From contig JAHDHI010000006.1 in NCBI GenBank assembly GCA_020631395.1, forward strand, positions 43,154 through 91,029: a stretch of DNA of 47,876 bases. Direction: 5' to 3'. Source of the DNA: Bizionia sp. GTDB taxonomy: Bacteria; Bacteroidota; Bacteroidia; Flavobacteriales; Flavobacteriaceae. Positions 34,765 through 43,512 of this stretch are shown one piece after another (position 1 is the stretch's first letter; each line of letters opens with the position of its first letter). The notes beneath the pieces were generated by a model. The model saw only the letters and a list, made by a program, of their open reading frames with translations. It was not told the origin of the DNA and did not search any database. Made by a program: the position numbers and the translations under genes.

Positions 34765-36029
34765 TTCAATATTCCCTTTTTAGAGTTGTTAAATGGCAGT
34801 CCGATGTAATTGACATTTAGGCTATCAATGTTGATCGTCCCATTGTAAATATGATTTTGATATATGGAACCGGCTTGCTTTGTTGTGAAGTTGTTGGTAT
34901 ACACGCTACCAAAAACCTCTCCTGCCAATTCTAAATTGTTGCTACAATAGATCTCTCCATGGAGGGTGGAGTCCTTACCTATGGATACTTGTGCATTGTA
35001 GTTGTTCTGTTTTTCCGTGCCCAAATAGATGACTACTCCTTTCATTGTGGAATTGGAGTCTATTTTAAGGGGAATCGTTCTTTCTCCCTGAGTTGTGTTT
35101 TCAATAGTGGAACTCTCTTTTTCAACGATCACCAAAGCTGAAGGATAATTGAGTTTACAGTTTCTTTCTACTAGTATTTCCTTTGATGCGATAGCTTGGA
35201 AAGTTCCTTTTACATTGTTTTTTATTTCAATTTTTGGAGCTATCAAAAGAACGTCCTTCAAATTTGACGATGATTCGAGAATGATCTTTGTTTGAGATTG
35301 TACGATGATGTGCCCAGAGATGTCCACAGCACTCAATCGAATGGTCGAAGGATTAAAAACGACTTGTACTGGATTAAGGAATGAATTCGTGTAGGTTTGT
35401 CCAGATTCCAAGTTTAAATATTGGGGTTTGGATAGCTTAGAAACGATCTTAAGGTTGTTTCTGAGGTTGGCAGTCGTTTCTTCAAACAATTCCGGAAGAT
35501 TGGAAGCTGTTTTGGTTGGACCATATATAAGTTGAGAACCGTAGTAGGACTGGCCTGATATGGAACCCGATTTCACGCCTTGTCTTGGTAGATGGGCAAG
35601 GCCTTCAATTTTTGTATTCCCGACCAATACCAATGGCCTATTGTTGTCTTGGACATAGAGAGCCGTTCTGTTTGTCCTTGGTTGTTGAGCTCCTATCAAT
35701 GCGGTTTTCCTAAAAGTATGTGTTTTGATTTTTGAAGTAGCCGTCACTCTTTCAAAAGCACCCCAAAATTCACGATGAATGTTTAATGCTTTATAGTCTT
35801 CATCGTTTAGTCTTATGACGGTCGTATCCTTCAATCTGGTAGCGTTGAGTAAAGAGTAATCAATGCCTCTATTGGAGTTTTCTATGGTCTCAATGGCAAA
35901 ATTGGTCTGTACGTCAAAAAGCTTGTGAGTTTGTATCAATAAAATAAAAGCTGTTAAAAGCAAGGCTATTACAATGCTTATGAACAATGTAAATTGCAAT
36001 GCGCCAGCTTTTAATTTGAGATTGAACAT
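34752..36029 (-). CDS. Large GspK-like tip pseudopilin with bactofilin-like beta region
   Basis: This 425-residue protein has a leader ending KAG, then ALQFTLFISIVIALLLTAFI. There is no Glu at +5; the residue is Thr, a change expected only for GspK, the tip subunit. The rest is a large beta-rich domain. The stretches VGNTKIEGLAHLPRQGVKSG, SAVDISGHIIVQSQTKIILE, and IGKDSTLHGEIYCSNNLELA followed by GEVFGSVYTNN have the periodic beta-helix look of bactofilins (polymer-forming proteins). GspK relatives in Proteobacteria instead have an alpha-helical insertion. ATG at 36029, sharing a base with the upstream stop. Confidence 0.72.
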   Translation of the reverse strand: MFNLKLKAGALQFTLFISIVIALLLTAFILLIQTHKLFDVQTNFAIETIENSNRGIDYSLLNATRLKDTTVIRLNDEDYKALNIHREFWGAFERVTATSKIKTHTFRKTALIGAQQPRTNRTALYVQDNNRPLVLVGNTKIEGLAHLPRQGVKSGSISGQSYYGSQLIYGPTKTASNLPELFEETTANLRNNLKIVSKLSKPQYLNLESGQTYTNSFLNPVQVVFNPSTIRLSAVDISGHIIVQSQTKIILESSSNLKDVLLIAPKIEIKNNVKGTFQAIASKEILVERNCKLNYPSALVIVEKESSTIENTTQGERTIPLKIDSNSTMKGVVIYLGTEKQNNYNAQVSIGKDSTLHGEIYCSNNLELAGEVFGSVYTNNFTTKQAGSIYQNHIYNGTINIDSLNVNYIGLPFNNSKKGILKWLY

Positions 36030-36493
36030 TATTTTAGAGTAATGGTTTGTGTTTTATTGTTGAAACGGACAACGATTGATTTTGCATTGCCTCTAATCAA
36101 TTTCACACTATCTACTGTTTGGCTTTGCTTTAAGAGATACTGTTTGTTGTCAATGTCCACCACGAATATTTGTTCTTTGGACTGTTGCTTCTTTATTAGG
36201 CCTTTATATGTTATTGATCGTGTACTGGATGCCTTTTTGTTGTTTGAATTTTGGAAATGGGCTTTTTTGGAACGTTTAATGGACAAAGAACCAAGGAAAG
36301 GGTCTCTGTCGGCTGTTTGTATGGAAAAAGTGTCTATTTTCACCTTCTTTTTGGGATTGAAGCTGACGACTTCGCTTTCATTGAGGATTTCGGGGAGCTC
36401 GGGGTTTAGTTTAGAGAGTATCTTGTAGCCAATATAACCCCATATGCATATGACGATCACCAATAACGCGTATGTTTTCGTTTTGCTATTCAA
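36029..36493 (-). CDS. GspC/PilP-like inner-membrane coupling protein
   Basis: This 154-residue protein has one N-terminal membrane helix (about residues 8-26). A linker contains RDPFLG (63-68), the RDPF signature seen in GspC and PilP, which contact the secretin. A small C-terminal beta domain follows (ITYKGLIKKQQSKEQIFVVD, YLLKQSQTVDSVKLIRG), matching the homology region of GspC in size. It would span the periplasm and link the inner-membrane platform to GspD. The start is TTG at 36493, overlapping the upstream lipoprotein gene by 8 bp; there is no in-frame ATG nearby. Confidence 0.75.
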   Translation of the reverse strand: MNSKTKTYALLVIVICIWGYIGYKILSKLNPELPEILNESEVVSFNPKKKVKIDTFSIQTADRDPFLGSLSIKRSKKAHFQNSNNKKASSTRSITYKGLIKKQQSKEQIFVVDIDNKQYLLKQSQTVDSVKLIRGNAKSIVVRFNNKTQTITLK

Positions 36494-36851
36494 TGGAAAG
36501 GTTTTGAGTGGTGTAAGGTGTTTCGTAATCGGAGTTTTTCGCTTTCACTCTCCATTGATAATTGCCAGAGGACAATGTTTTTGAAATGTTGGTTGTAGTG
36601 GTGGTGGAGTCCAATACGACCTGTATGGCATTTTCAAAATCTGGAGTAGCTATTTGTATGGTATAACGTTCTGCATCTTCAACGGTTTGCCATGTAAAGC
36701 TTACATCGTCAATGGTCAACATGCTATTGTTCGTAGGAGCCAATATGGTAACTGTTTTATTTGAAATGTCTTCTACCTCGATGATGTCGTCGCAAGACAT
36801 CACGAAGAACAATGCCAGCAGGCTGAATGGTATTGAAGTCTTCATCATCAT
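36486..36851 (-). CDS. Small lipoprotein with one fibronectin-III-like domain
   Basis: This 121-residue lipoprotein has a signal peptide and lipobox FVMSC (Cys20), then a single Fn3-like beta sandwich of about 90 residues with ISNKTVTILAPTNNSML, VSFTWQTVEDAERYTIQIAT and SGNYQWRVKAKNSDYET. No enzymatic motif. The ATGATGATG start overlaps the upstream stop. As an acylated periplasmic or outer-membrane-facing protein coded inside a secretion operon beside gspC, a pilotin-like or secretin-support role is a reasonable guess, not shown by sequence. Confidence 0.75.
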   Translation of the reverse strand: MMMKTSIPFSLLALFFVMSCDDIIEVEDISNKTVTILAPTNNSMLTIDDVSFTWQTVEDAERYTIQIATPDFENAIQVVLDSTTTTTNISKTLSSGNYQWRVKAKNSDYETPYTTQNLSIE

Positions 36852-37588
36852 AACTTGAAATAATTAATTTTTCTTTTGGCTTGTTTGGCAGAGGGATAGG
36901 TGCGATCCGGGCAATTGGTTTTTCCCACTACGATGTCAACGATGTTGATTCTGTGTTTGTCATTTTCTTGCCAGCAGCAGTTGGAACTATTGTAGGAAAA
37001 GATGATGCCTTCGTTAAATCCTATTGTTTTAGTAGCCTTGTCATTGTCAAATAGCTGTATTCCGTAGGATTTTAGCCCATTTTGTACAAGGAAGACAGCA
37101 TCGGCATTGGCTATGTCGTTAAGCATTTGCGAATCCAGTGCCATGGAAATGCTTGTTATCACGCTGGCATTGTAATCTGTGCTCAAATAATCTTTAACGG
37201 CTTTGTTCTCTTTCGCATTCAATGCTTCAATCAATGCAACTTTGTCGGCTACATCCAATTTTACGAACTTGGGCTTGTCTTTCAAGGTGTCTGCGTATTT
37301 CACATTGATGTTCGCAACTTGTGTGGTCTTGGCATTGACAAAGGCCTTATGGGTTTGTTTTGAGAATGGCACTTGCATTGTCGTAACTTTAATTGGGTTT
37401 CCATATTTTGGTATTGCAGCATTGCTGTAGCCATGTTCCAAAAGCAGGTTTCTATCCAAGCCCACACTTCCCATTACGACTTGTTGTTTGGTTATGCTGT
37501 GACTACTTTGTTCAATAGAAACCGTCTTGCAACTTGCAATTAGCATTAATAGGCAGAAGGTCTTTATGTGTCTAATCATTTTATTCAT
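36848..37588 (-). CDS. Hypothetical lipoprotein of the secretion operon
   Basis: This 246-residue lipoprotein has a signal and lipobox LIASC (Cys20). The mature part has no family I recognise. It includes conserved-looking VKLDVADKVALIEALNAKEN, VITSISMALDSQMLNDI and a C-terminal SSNCCWQENDKHR with three cysteines near the end (two adjacent, one in KTNCPDRTYPSA). It lies 29 bp after the GspM-like gene and overlaps the small Fn3 lipoprotein gene by 4 bp. It may be a second accessory outer-membrane component or pilotin of the secretion machine; no direct evidence supports either. Confidence 0.65.
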   Translation of the reverse strand: MNKMIRHIKTFCLLMLIASCKTVSIEQSSHSITKQQVVMGSVGLDRNLLLEHGYSNAAIPKYGNPIKVTTMQVPFSKQTHKAFVNAKTTQVANINVKYADTLKDKPKFVKLDVADKVALIEALNAKENKAVKDYLSTDYNASVITSISMALDSQMLNDIANADAVFLVQNGLKSYGIQLFDNDKATKTIGFNEGIIFSYNSSNCCWQENDKHRINIVDIVVGKTNCPDRTYPSAKQAKRKINYFKL

Positions 37589-37617
37589 GTGTTTTTACGA
37601 TGTTCATGTCATTGAAA

Positions 37618-38130
37618 TTAACCGAAACTCTTAAGCAAGACGCTAGCTTGTAGATAATGCCTTCCAGTTCTAAAGTTTTTCTTCTTTTCAAAGGATAAAT
37701 TTATGATCTCTCCAAATTTGGTGTCTTGTTCCAATAGGTGTATGCCTCTTATGATCGAATTGTAATCTCCTTCCAAGGTAAATTGATATGTCTTTACAAG
37801 TAAATCGTTTTTTTTGTAAAGGTGTGGTTCTAAGAAGCTAACGACTTTTATGTTGCCCGTATTGGAGAAGGAGTTGATTGTTTTTAAGAGATTGTTTTGA
37901 ATGGAGCCTTCATTGAGTTGATACTTTTCAAGTATGGCGTCATAGTATTTTTCCTTTTGTCTGAGAATGGACAATTGCTTTGGGGTATTCCCGAACAGAG
38001 CTTCTTGTTTCTTTAAATCGTCATATTCTTTTCTTGCATCAATCGTGTTGGCAATTGCAAATTTGTAACAGATGAGCAAGGCTATTGCAAATCCAGACAA
38101 CAATGCTATGTTTTTTGTCTTATTGGTCAT
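37618..38130 (-). CDS. GspM/PilO-like inner-membrane assembly protein
   Basis: This 170-residue protein starts at the ATG at 38130 (an open TTG at 38136 is less likely). It has one N-terminal membrane helix (about 9-27), a coiled-coil-prone stretch (ARKEYDDLKKQEALFGNTPK), and a C-terminal small alpha/beta domain (KTYQFTLEGDYNSIIRGIHL, LEQDTKFGEIINLSFE). This is the plan of GspM and PilO, which pair with GspL/PilN at the inner membrane. The gene overlaps the GspL-like gene by 11 bp. Sequence similarity to the named families is weak, so the assignment rests on architecture and position. Confidence 0.75.
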   Translation of the reverse strand: MTNKTKNIALLSGFAIALLICYKFAIANTIDARKEYDDLKKQEALFGNTPKQLSILRQKEKYYDAILEKYQLNEGSIQNNLLKTINSFSNTGNIKVVSFLEPHLYKKNDLLVKTYQFTLEGDYNSIIRGIHLLEQDTKFGEIINLSFEKKKNFRTGRHYLQASVLLKSFG

Positions 38131-39328
38131 TGTCAATATGGATTTTTAAGCCGAACGTGGACTTGGATTTGGAAACATCTCCATAATCGGTAATTTTTGC
38201 ATTTTTAACCCAATCTTTGGATTCAAGGGAGTTAATCCATTCGAAGAATGCGGTCTTGTCGTTGGAATCACCTACAATGACAATGGTATTGTGTCTCAAT
38301 TCTATTTTTTTGTCTATTTTGATGCGTCTTTCCAAGGGTTGATAACTCAAACTCGTCAACAACACGGAACTTGGGGTACTGGTAATTATGGCATTGATGT
38401 AGAAAGAGCTTTTGGAAGCATTGCTTTTTAGTATGTCGTCCACCATCTTTTGTTTTTTACCTACAGATTCACTCAGCGAAATGATTTTCTGTCGTGTATT
38501 TTGATTGACTTGGGAGGTTTGTTTCAACACATTGACCTCATTGTAATAATGATTGAAGAATAGGAAGTTCATAGACAACAGCATCAAAATGAAAATCCCT
38601 GCAAATTTTAAAAACTGGTTGAAGAAGCGAGATGCTTCATATGTTTTCAAAAGAGATTGTTTTCTAGCCTCAAAGTTGGTTTCCGAATTGTTGTTTCCCA
38701 ATGCGGATTGCAGTGCTCCGGACAGGGACAATACATCTTCATTTGAAGCTCTTAGACCATTGATGTCATAATATTTCAATTCTACGTCATCAGTTTTTTC
38801 AATATGCTCTATTCCATGGGCGTCCAATGTAATCACTGCGTTGGAGGTAGAGATGTCGTCGGTAGATATGAAATTCAAAATGGAGGAAATCAATGTGTTT
38901 CCCAAAGATATGTTTATTATGGAAATGCCATTGTTTTCATACTCTTCGATGAGGGCATCTACATGTTCCTTTCTACAAAGCGAGATGAAATGGGTGCTGC
39001 TTTGATGTGAAACTTCAAAATAGAATTCATTCAAATTTATATTTGGAAAGGCTTTGTATACCAATTTCAAATTGTCCTTTTGTTCACTTGTTACCGTTTT
39101 GGATAAGACATTCTCGTTGTTTATAACCAGAACGGCATGTTGTTTTTTTGGTAGCTTTCCAACAATTTCTTGAACAGTATGCGCCTCAAAGTTGTTCTCG
39201 ACGATGACCTCTGTCTTCTTTTTTTTGAGGATGTGAGAAACAATGATTGGGGTTCCTTTTTTCGTAGTATGTTCTATGCCACAAAAACGGTTTCCATATT
39301 GGAGATATGTCGTTAGTTTGGAGATCAT
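38120..39328 (-). CDS. GspL-like protein (PilM-like and PilN-like parts fused)
   Basis: This 402-residue protein has an N-terminal cytoplasmic actin-like region (about 1-235, including AVITLDAHGIEHIEKTDDVE) resembling PilM or the GspL cytodomain. A membrane helix follows (about 239-258), then a coiled-coil stretch and a C-terminal PilN-like ferredoxin fold (SSVLLTSLSYQPLERRIKID, VIVGDSNDKTAFFEWINSLE). GspL recruits the ATPase GspE to the platform. The ATG at 39328 shares a base with the gspD stop. The cytodomain is divergent; recognition is from domain order. Confidence 0.8.
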   Translation of the reverse strand: MISKLTTYLQYGNRFCGIEHTTKKGTPIIVSHILKKKKTEVIVENNFEAHTVQEIVGKLPKKQHAVLVINNENVLSKTVTSEQKDNLKLVYKAFPNINLNEFYFEVSHQSSTHFISLCRKEHVDALIEEYENNGISIINISLGNTLISSILNFISTDDISTSNAVITLDAHGIEHIEKTDDVELKYYDINGLRASNEDVLSLSGALQSALGNNNSETNFEARKQSLLKTYEASRFFNQFLKFAGIFILMLLSMNFLFFNHYYNEVNVLKQTSQVNQNTRQKIISLSESVGKKQKMVDDILKSNASKSSFYINAIITSTPSSVLLTSLSYQPLERRIKIDKKIELRHNTIVIVGDSNDKTAFFEWINSLESKDWVKNAKITDYGDVSKSKSTFGLKIHIDNDQ

Positions 39329-41550
39329 TAATGGATAACCGTTGGTTTTATCAATACGGACAGTTTAGACTTTTTTGCTTGCCGTGTACGTTTGCTGAAC
39401 AAATATTTGATAATGGGGATTCTTGCTAAAAACGGAACTCCATTACCTGCATTTATTTTTGAGTTTTCCTCTAAACCACCCAATATTGCTACATCTTGAT
39501 CTTGCATTCTTATTATCGAAGTAAAAGTTCTAGATGTAAGATTTGGTGGTGCATCCGTCTCGATACGATCCCCAAAACTGGATTGAATTACATTAATGTC
39601 CAGTACGATCTGTCCATTGTTCGAGACAGAGGGTTTTATGCTTAACCCCAATTCCGCTTCTATGGGGAAGTAATTTGTTATTTCGGAGACCTGAGGGTTG
39701 TCCGATCCAAAAACATCACGTTGGGTTACGCCGTAGTAGGTGGTTTCTCCATTCGAAAATGTTGCCCTATGTCCGTTTAATGTGGCTAGTTTAGGAGTAG
39801 ATAAGACTTTGAAATCCCCGTTCTTTTCTTTTGCGATTATGCTTGCAAAAAAGTTGGGAACCACTTTGCCCAAGTTGAATCCTCCGAAACTACCAAATCC
39901 TCCTATAATCTTATTTATTGTTGAAGCTCCTAGGGTTATTTCTGTTTCAGGAAAAATACCTCCTTGTGTTGTTTTTGGGGCGCTTCCAATACCCCAATCT
40001 ATTCCTGTTTCTAATGTGGAACTTTTATTGACTTCTATAATCATTACCTCAATGAGTACGACAGGAACGGGTTTGTCTATTTGGTTTATGAATCTTTTGA
40101 ATCGTTCGATCTTGGCACTTGGCCCAGTGATGTAAAAGCTATTGAGTTCATAATCTGTATTGAAATCCAAGCCAGCTCTTATTTCTTCGGGGACTATGCT
40201 CAATAGGCTTTCAGGCTTTCCTCCTCCATTTTGGTTGGTTCCACTTGTAGTGGGAGTGTTTCTGTTTCCTTGCAACCCGTTTAAATTTTGGTTGGAATTC
40301 CTGTTTAATCCATTGGAGGAAGGTGAAAAGCTATTGTAGGAATTGAAGCTTCCTCCACGATTGTTGTTAAAGTTTCTTCGATTGGAATTTCCTCCCGATG
40401 GATCAGACAACAACTCCACAGAACGATACTGTAGATACACGATTTCGACATTGCGAACACTCAATTGCTTTTCCATGCCGAAATAATAGATGTCATTTTC
40501 TTTTTTGAAGGTAAAAACACCTCCAGAACCGGATTCTTTGGAACTAGCCAAGGCTCTTTGTCCAGCTATTTGTCCGGAACTTTGATTTTTTTTGGCGCTA
40601 CCATTGTTGGGATTTATGCTAGAAGTACCTTGAGATTCGAACATCTTTGTCAACAAGTCGTCAAAATGTATGGATCTGGCTTTGAAAGATGTTACTCCAG
40701 CTTTGTCCAATGGAGTGGCAGTGAATATGTCAATTTTCAGTTCATTGCCAATGTCATTTATGACATCTCCAATGGGCGTATTTGTGAAATCCACCTCCAA
40801 TAGTTTTGTCTCTGGGTCGATGACCTTGAAAAAGAAGTTGGAGTTTCTTCTTCTTGCAGGTCTTTGTTGGCTTTGACCGGGTTGAGGATTGTTGGTGGAA
40901 GTTGAAGCATTGTTGCCTTCAAACAAATAAAACCCATCCTTGGTTTTTTCTAGGTACAAACCATTCGCAAATGCCAGTTTGTCCATAGCTGCGTCAAAAG
41001 GAGTGTCCTTTATGTAGGCTGTCATCAATTCGTTTTCCATGCCAGGAGAAAATACGAGGTTCTTTCCTGATACATCCATGATGCGTTTGAAGACGTCATA
41101 GAGCTTGTCGTTTTTAATGTCCAAGGACACCAAACCCTCATTGGGATCGTAGTTTACTGGGATTGTGCGTTCTTCTGGTTGTTCCGGTATTTCTATGTGC
41201 TTTTTTATGGATAGAATGTTTCCAGTGAAATCTATGGTCAAATCATACTCTTTGCATAGGAATACCAAAAGGTCGGCAACGGTGACATTGGTGAAATTGT
41301 TTTTTATGGGCTGACTTAGATTTGGGTCGACATTGATGTTTACTTTGTGAACCTCCGACAGTCCCAGTAAAAAATTGGATAGACTTATGTCGGTAACTTG
41401 AATTTCGGTTTTCACGTTTTCAGTCAAGCCGGCATTGCTCACTGAAAGAGCCGTAAGCTGGTTCTTTATGTTTTGAATGCGTTGATCTTCCTTTTGTGCA
41501 AAAGAAAAACTGAAACTCATCAGCAATAGTATGCATAGTGTTTTTTTCAT
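39328..41550 (-). CDS. gspD: Type II secretion secretin, outer-membrane channel
   Basis: This 740-residue protein starts from the ATG at 41550, which begins a signal peptide (MKKTLCILLLMSFSFSFAQ). A TTG 51 bp upstream would add an uncharacteristic polar tail. Three or more small N-terminal ring domains come first (about 43-105, 125-200, 235-345). A long Asn/Ser/Gly-rich linker (about 380-450) and an N3-like domain follow. The secretin channel has VVLIEVMIIEVNKSS and ends LGGLEENSKINAGNGVPFLA to LSVLIKPTVIH. It stops right after the channel, with no C-terminal S-domain for a classical pilotin. It would form the gate in the outer membrane. Confidence 0.93.
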   Translation of the reverse strand: MKKTLCILLLMSFSFSFAQKEDQRIQNIKNQLTALSVSNAGLTENVKTEIQVTDISLSNFLLGLSEVHKVNINVDPNLSQPIKNNFTNVTVADLLVFLCKEYDLTIDFTGNILSIKKHIEIPEQPEERTIPVNYDPNEGLVSLDIKNDKLYDVFKRIMDVSGKNLVFSPGMENELMTAYIKDTPFDAAMDKLAFANGLYLEKTKDGFYLFEGNNASTSTNNPQPGQSQQRPARRRNSNFFFKVIDPETKLLEVDFTNTPIGDVINDIGNELKIDIFTATPLDKAGVTSFKARSIHFDDLLTKMFESQGTSSINPNNGSAKKNQSSGQIAGQRALASSKESGSGGVFTFKKENDIYYFGMEKQLSVRNVEIVYLQYRSVELLSDPSGGNSNRRNFNNNRGGSFNSYNSFSPSSNGLNRNSNQNLNGLQGNRNTPTTSGTNQNGGGKPESLLSIVPEEIRAGLDFNTDYELNSFYITGPSAKIERFKRFINQIDKPVPVVLIEVMIIEVNKSSTLETGIDWGIGSAPKTTQGGIFPETEITLGASTINKIIGGFGSFGGFNLGKVVPNFFASIIAKEKNGDFKVLSTPKLATLNGHRATFSNGETTYYGVTQRDVFGSDNPQVSEITNYFPIEAELGLSIKPSVSNNGQIVLDINVIQSSFGDRIETDAPPNLTSRTFTSIIRMQDQDVAILGGLEENSKINAGNGVPFLARIPIIKYLFSKRTRQAKKSKLSVLIKPTVIH

Positions 41551-41597
41551 GTGTATTGCCCATGAAAATGGGTGATTTTTATATGGATGTTCTTCTT

Positions 41598-43004
41598 TCA
41601 ATCTGATAATAGGGCATAAGCTTCTTCAATGGAGGTAACACCTTGTTCAACAAGGGACAAGGCATTGCTTTTCAATGTCGAAATGTTATGTTCGGCAATA
41701 TAATCATCGATTTCCAAATCGTTCTGTTTTATATGATTAATTAACGTTTTCGTTATGGGTATGATTTCATAGATTGCTTTTCTACCGATGTAACCAGTGT
41801 GGTAGCATCTGTTGCAACCTATGGCCATGAAATGGGTTTTCAAGTCGTTGGGTATGTCGAAATTCGAAGGAAAAAGACTTTTTTCAACGGTAGCTTCGGT
41901 TTTACAGGCATCACAAAGCTTTCTTACCAAGCGTTGAGCCACACTTACGTTTAGCGTACTGGCTATTAGAAAAGAGGGAATGCCCATGTCTATCAATCTG
42001 GAAATGGTGGACCAAGCCGAATTCGTATGTATGGTAGAAAGTACCAGGTGACCAGTCAATGCTGCTCTAATAGCCATGTTGGCTGTTTTTGCATCACGAA
42101 TTTCCCCAACCATGATCACATCTGGATCTTGTCGTAGGAAGGTACGAAGGGTGCTGGAAAAATCCAAGCCTATGTTTTCCTTGAGTTGCACTTGATTGAC
42201 TCCTTCCAAGGTGTATTCAATCGGGTCCTCTATGGTTAGGATATTTGTTTGGTCGTCGTTAAGAAGCTTCAATGTGGCATACAATGTCGTCGTCTTTCCA
42301 GAACCGGTAGGTCCAGAAATGAGTATGATGCCATTGGGCTTTTTTATGGTTTCCTCGTAGATTTTCAATTCTTGCCCCGTAAAACCCAAGTCGCTCAAAT
42401 TGATGTGGTTGGCATCTTTGCTTAGTATACGCAATACCAACTTTTCTCCGTGCAAGGTGGGTAGGGACGATACGCGAATGTCAAATTCGTCGGCATCCGT
42501 TTTTACCGTGATGCGACCATCTTGGGGCAAACGCTTTTCGGAAATGTCCAAACCAGCCTTGATTTTGAGTTTATTGACTATTATCGGGTATTCTTGCAAT
42601 GAAATCAAGAATTGCTCTTTCAATTTTCCGTCCAAACGAAAACGAACCCTGCATTTCAACTCATAGGGTTCAAAATGGATGTCACTACTTCCAATGTCCT
42701 TGGCAGAACGTAAAATCTTTTCCAAGAAATCCGAGCTATAATGCAAATCCTCGGTTTGGTTGTCATTGCGCTGCCTAAAGTTGGTAGTCAAGTAGTATTG
42801 CATGTTTTCCGAAGTCTCGGCAACTAGGTGTACTGTCCGTCCCAAGACGATTTGCAATTCTTGCCTTAGCATATCTGTGGTGTTGTCCGTTTTGAATGTC
42901 AAAGCATCGTCTTTGGCCTTTACGGGAACTATGTTGTAATGGTATGCCTGTTCGCTACTTATGAGCTGTAACAATGGTGTCGCTATGTCGAAATTTCTTT
43001 TCAA
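41598..43004 (-). CDS. gspE: GspE/PilB-type assembly ATPase
   Basis: This 468-residue ATPase powers pseudopilus assembly at the cytoplasmic face of the inner membrane. It has an N-terminal MshEN-like domain (about 1-80), Walker A GPTGSGKT at 231-238, TIEDPIEY (257-264), Walker B VIMVGEIRD (296-304) and the His box around HLVLSTIHTN. A tetracysteine motif is seen with C364, C367, C397 and C400, typical of GspE and PilB rather than PilT. The start is TTG (43004-43002) because no in-frame ATG precedes the conserved domain; the prepilin peptidase stop is 11 bp before it. Confidence 0.95.
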   Translation of the reverse strand: MKRNFDIATPLLQLISSEQAYHYNIVPVKAKDDALTFKTDNTTDMLRQELQIVLGRTVHLVAETSENMQYYLTTNFRQRNDNQTEDLHYSSDFLEKILRSAKDIGSSDIHFEPYELKCRVRFRLDGKLKEQFLISLQEYPIIVNKLKIKAGLDISEKRLPQDGRITVKTDADEFDIRVSSLPTLHGEKLVLRILSKDANHINLSDLGFTGQELKIYEETIKKPNGIILISGPTGSGKTTTLYATLKLLNDDQTNILTIEDPIEYTLEGVNQVQLKENIGLDFSSTLRTFLRQDPDVIMVGEIRDAKTANMAIRAALTGHLVLSTIHTNSAWSTISRLIDMGIPSFLIASTLNVSVAQRLVRKLCDACKTEATVEKSLFPSNFDIPNDLKTHFMAIGCNRCYHTGYIGRKAIYEIIPITKTLINHIKQNDLEIDDYIAEHNISTLKSNALSLVEQGVTSIEEAYALLSD

Positions 43005-43015
43005 TGAATTGGGGG

Positions 43016-43498
43016 TTAAATGCTATAGATGTGAGGAATGCCTCCCAACCAATGCGTTGCATAGGCAATCATGAAAAACAAACTCATGTAACCAGCAAGA
43101 GGTACCGTGTCGTATGAAGATTTTTTCTTTAGGAACAAATGCAGGACCAATGAAAAAACAAGGGCAAACACGAACAAGACTACAAACGAGATGCTTGAAA
43201 ATGAAAATGCCAGTCCTAAAAACAACAAGATGTCTCCCATGCCAAAGGTGTTTTTCAATGCCGTTTTCAATTTGAACTTGGAATAGATGTAAACCACAAG
43301 CAATAGAATGCCCATGAACATTGAATTTATGATGACATTGGTGGAAAAGACAACTTTCCCGACTTCCCCATAATGCAAGATGGCACAGCAAATCGCCATC
43401 ACGGGGAATAGGAACCAATAGACCTCCCTAGTTTTCATATCTTGTATGAAAACGACTAGGAAACTAACTAGCAATGTTATTTTAATGATTGGTAGCAC
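43016..43498 (-). CDS. A24-family prepilin peptidase (peptidase domain only)
   Basis: This 160-residue membrane protein has about six hydrophobic segments. The catalytic aspartates are D20 (FIQDMKTREVYW) and D89 in the signature GMGD (FGMGDIL, 86-89). The domain that methylates the mature N-terminus in PilD/GspO proteins (about 290 residues in total) is absent, so pseudopilins may be cleaved but not methylated, or methylated by another enzyme. The start is GTG at 43498. It is the second gene of the operon, 14 bp after the major pseudopilin gene. Confidence 0.88.
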   Translation of the reverse strand: MLPIIKITLLVSFLVVFIQDMKTREVYWFLFPVMAICCAILHYGEVGKVVFSTNVIINSMFMGILLLVVYIYSKFKLKTALKNTFGMGDILLFLGLAFSFSSISFVVLFVFALVFSLVLHLFLKKKSSYDTVPLAGYMSLFFMIAYATHWLGGIPHIYSI

Positions 43499-43512
43499 TT
43501 GGTAGTCGTTAG

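Noticed and set aside
41551-41601. N-terminal extension of the secretin from a TTG
   Set aside because: The ATG at 41550 opens a normal signal peptide; the extension would bury it behind charged residues.
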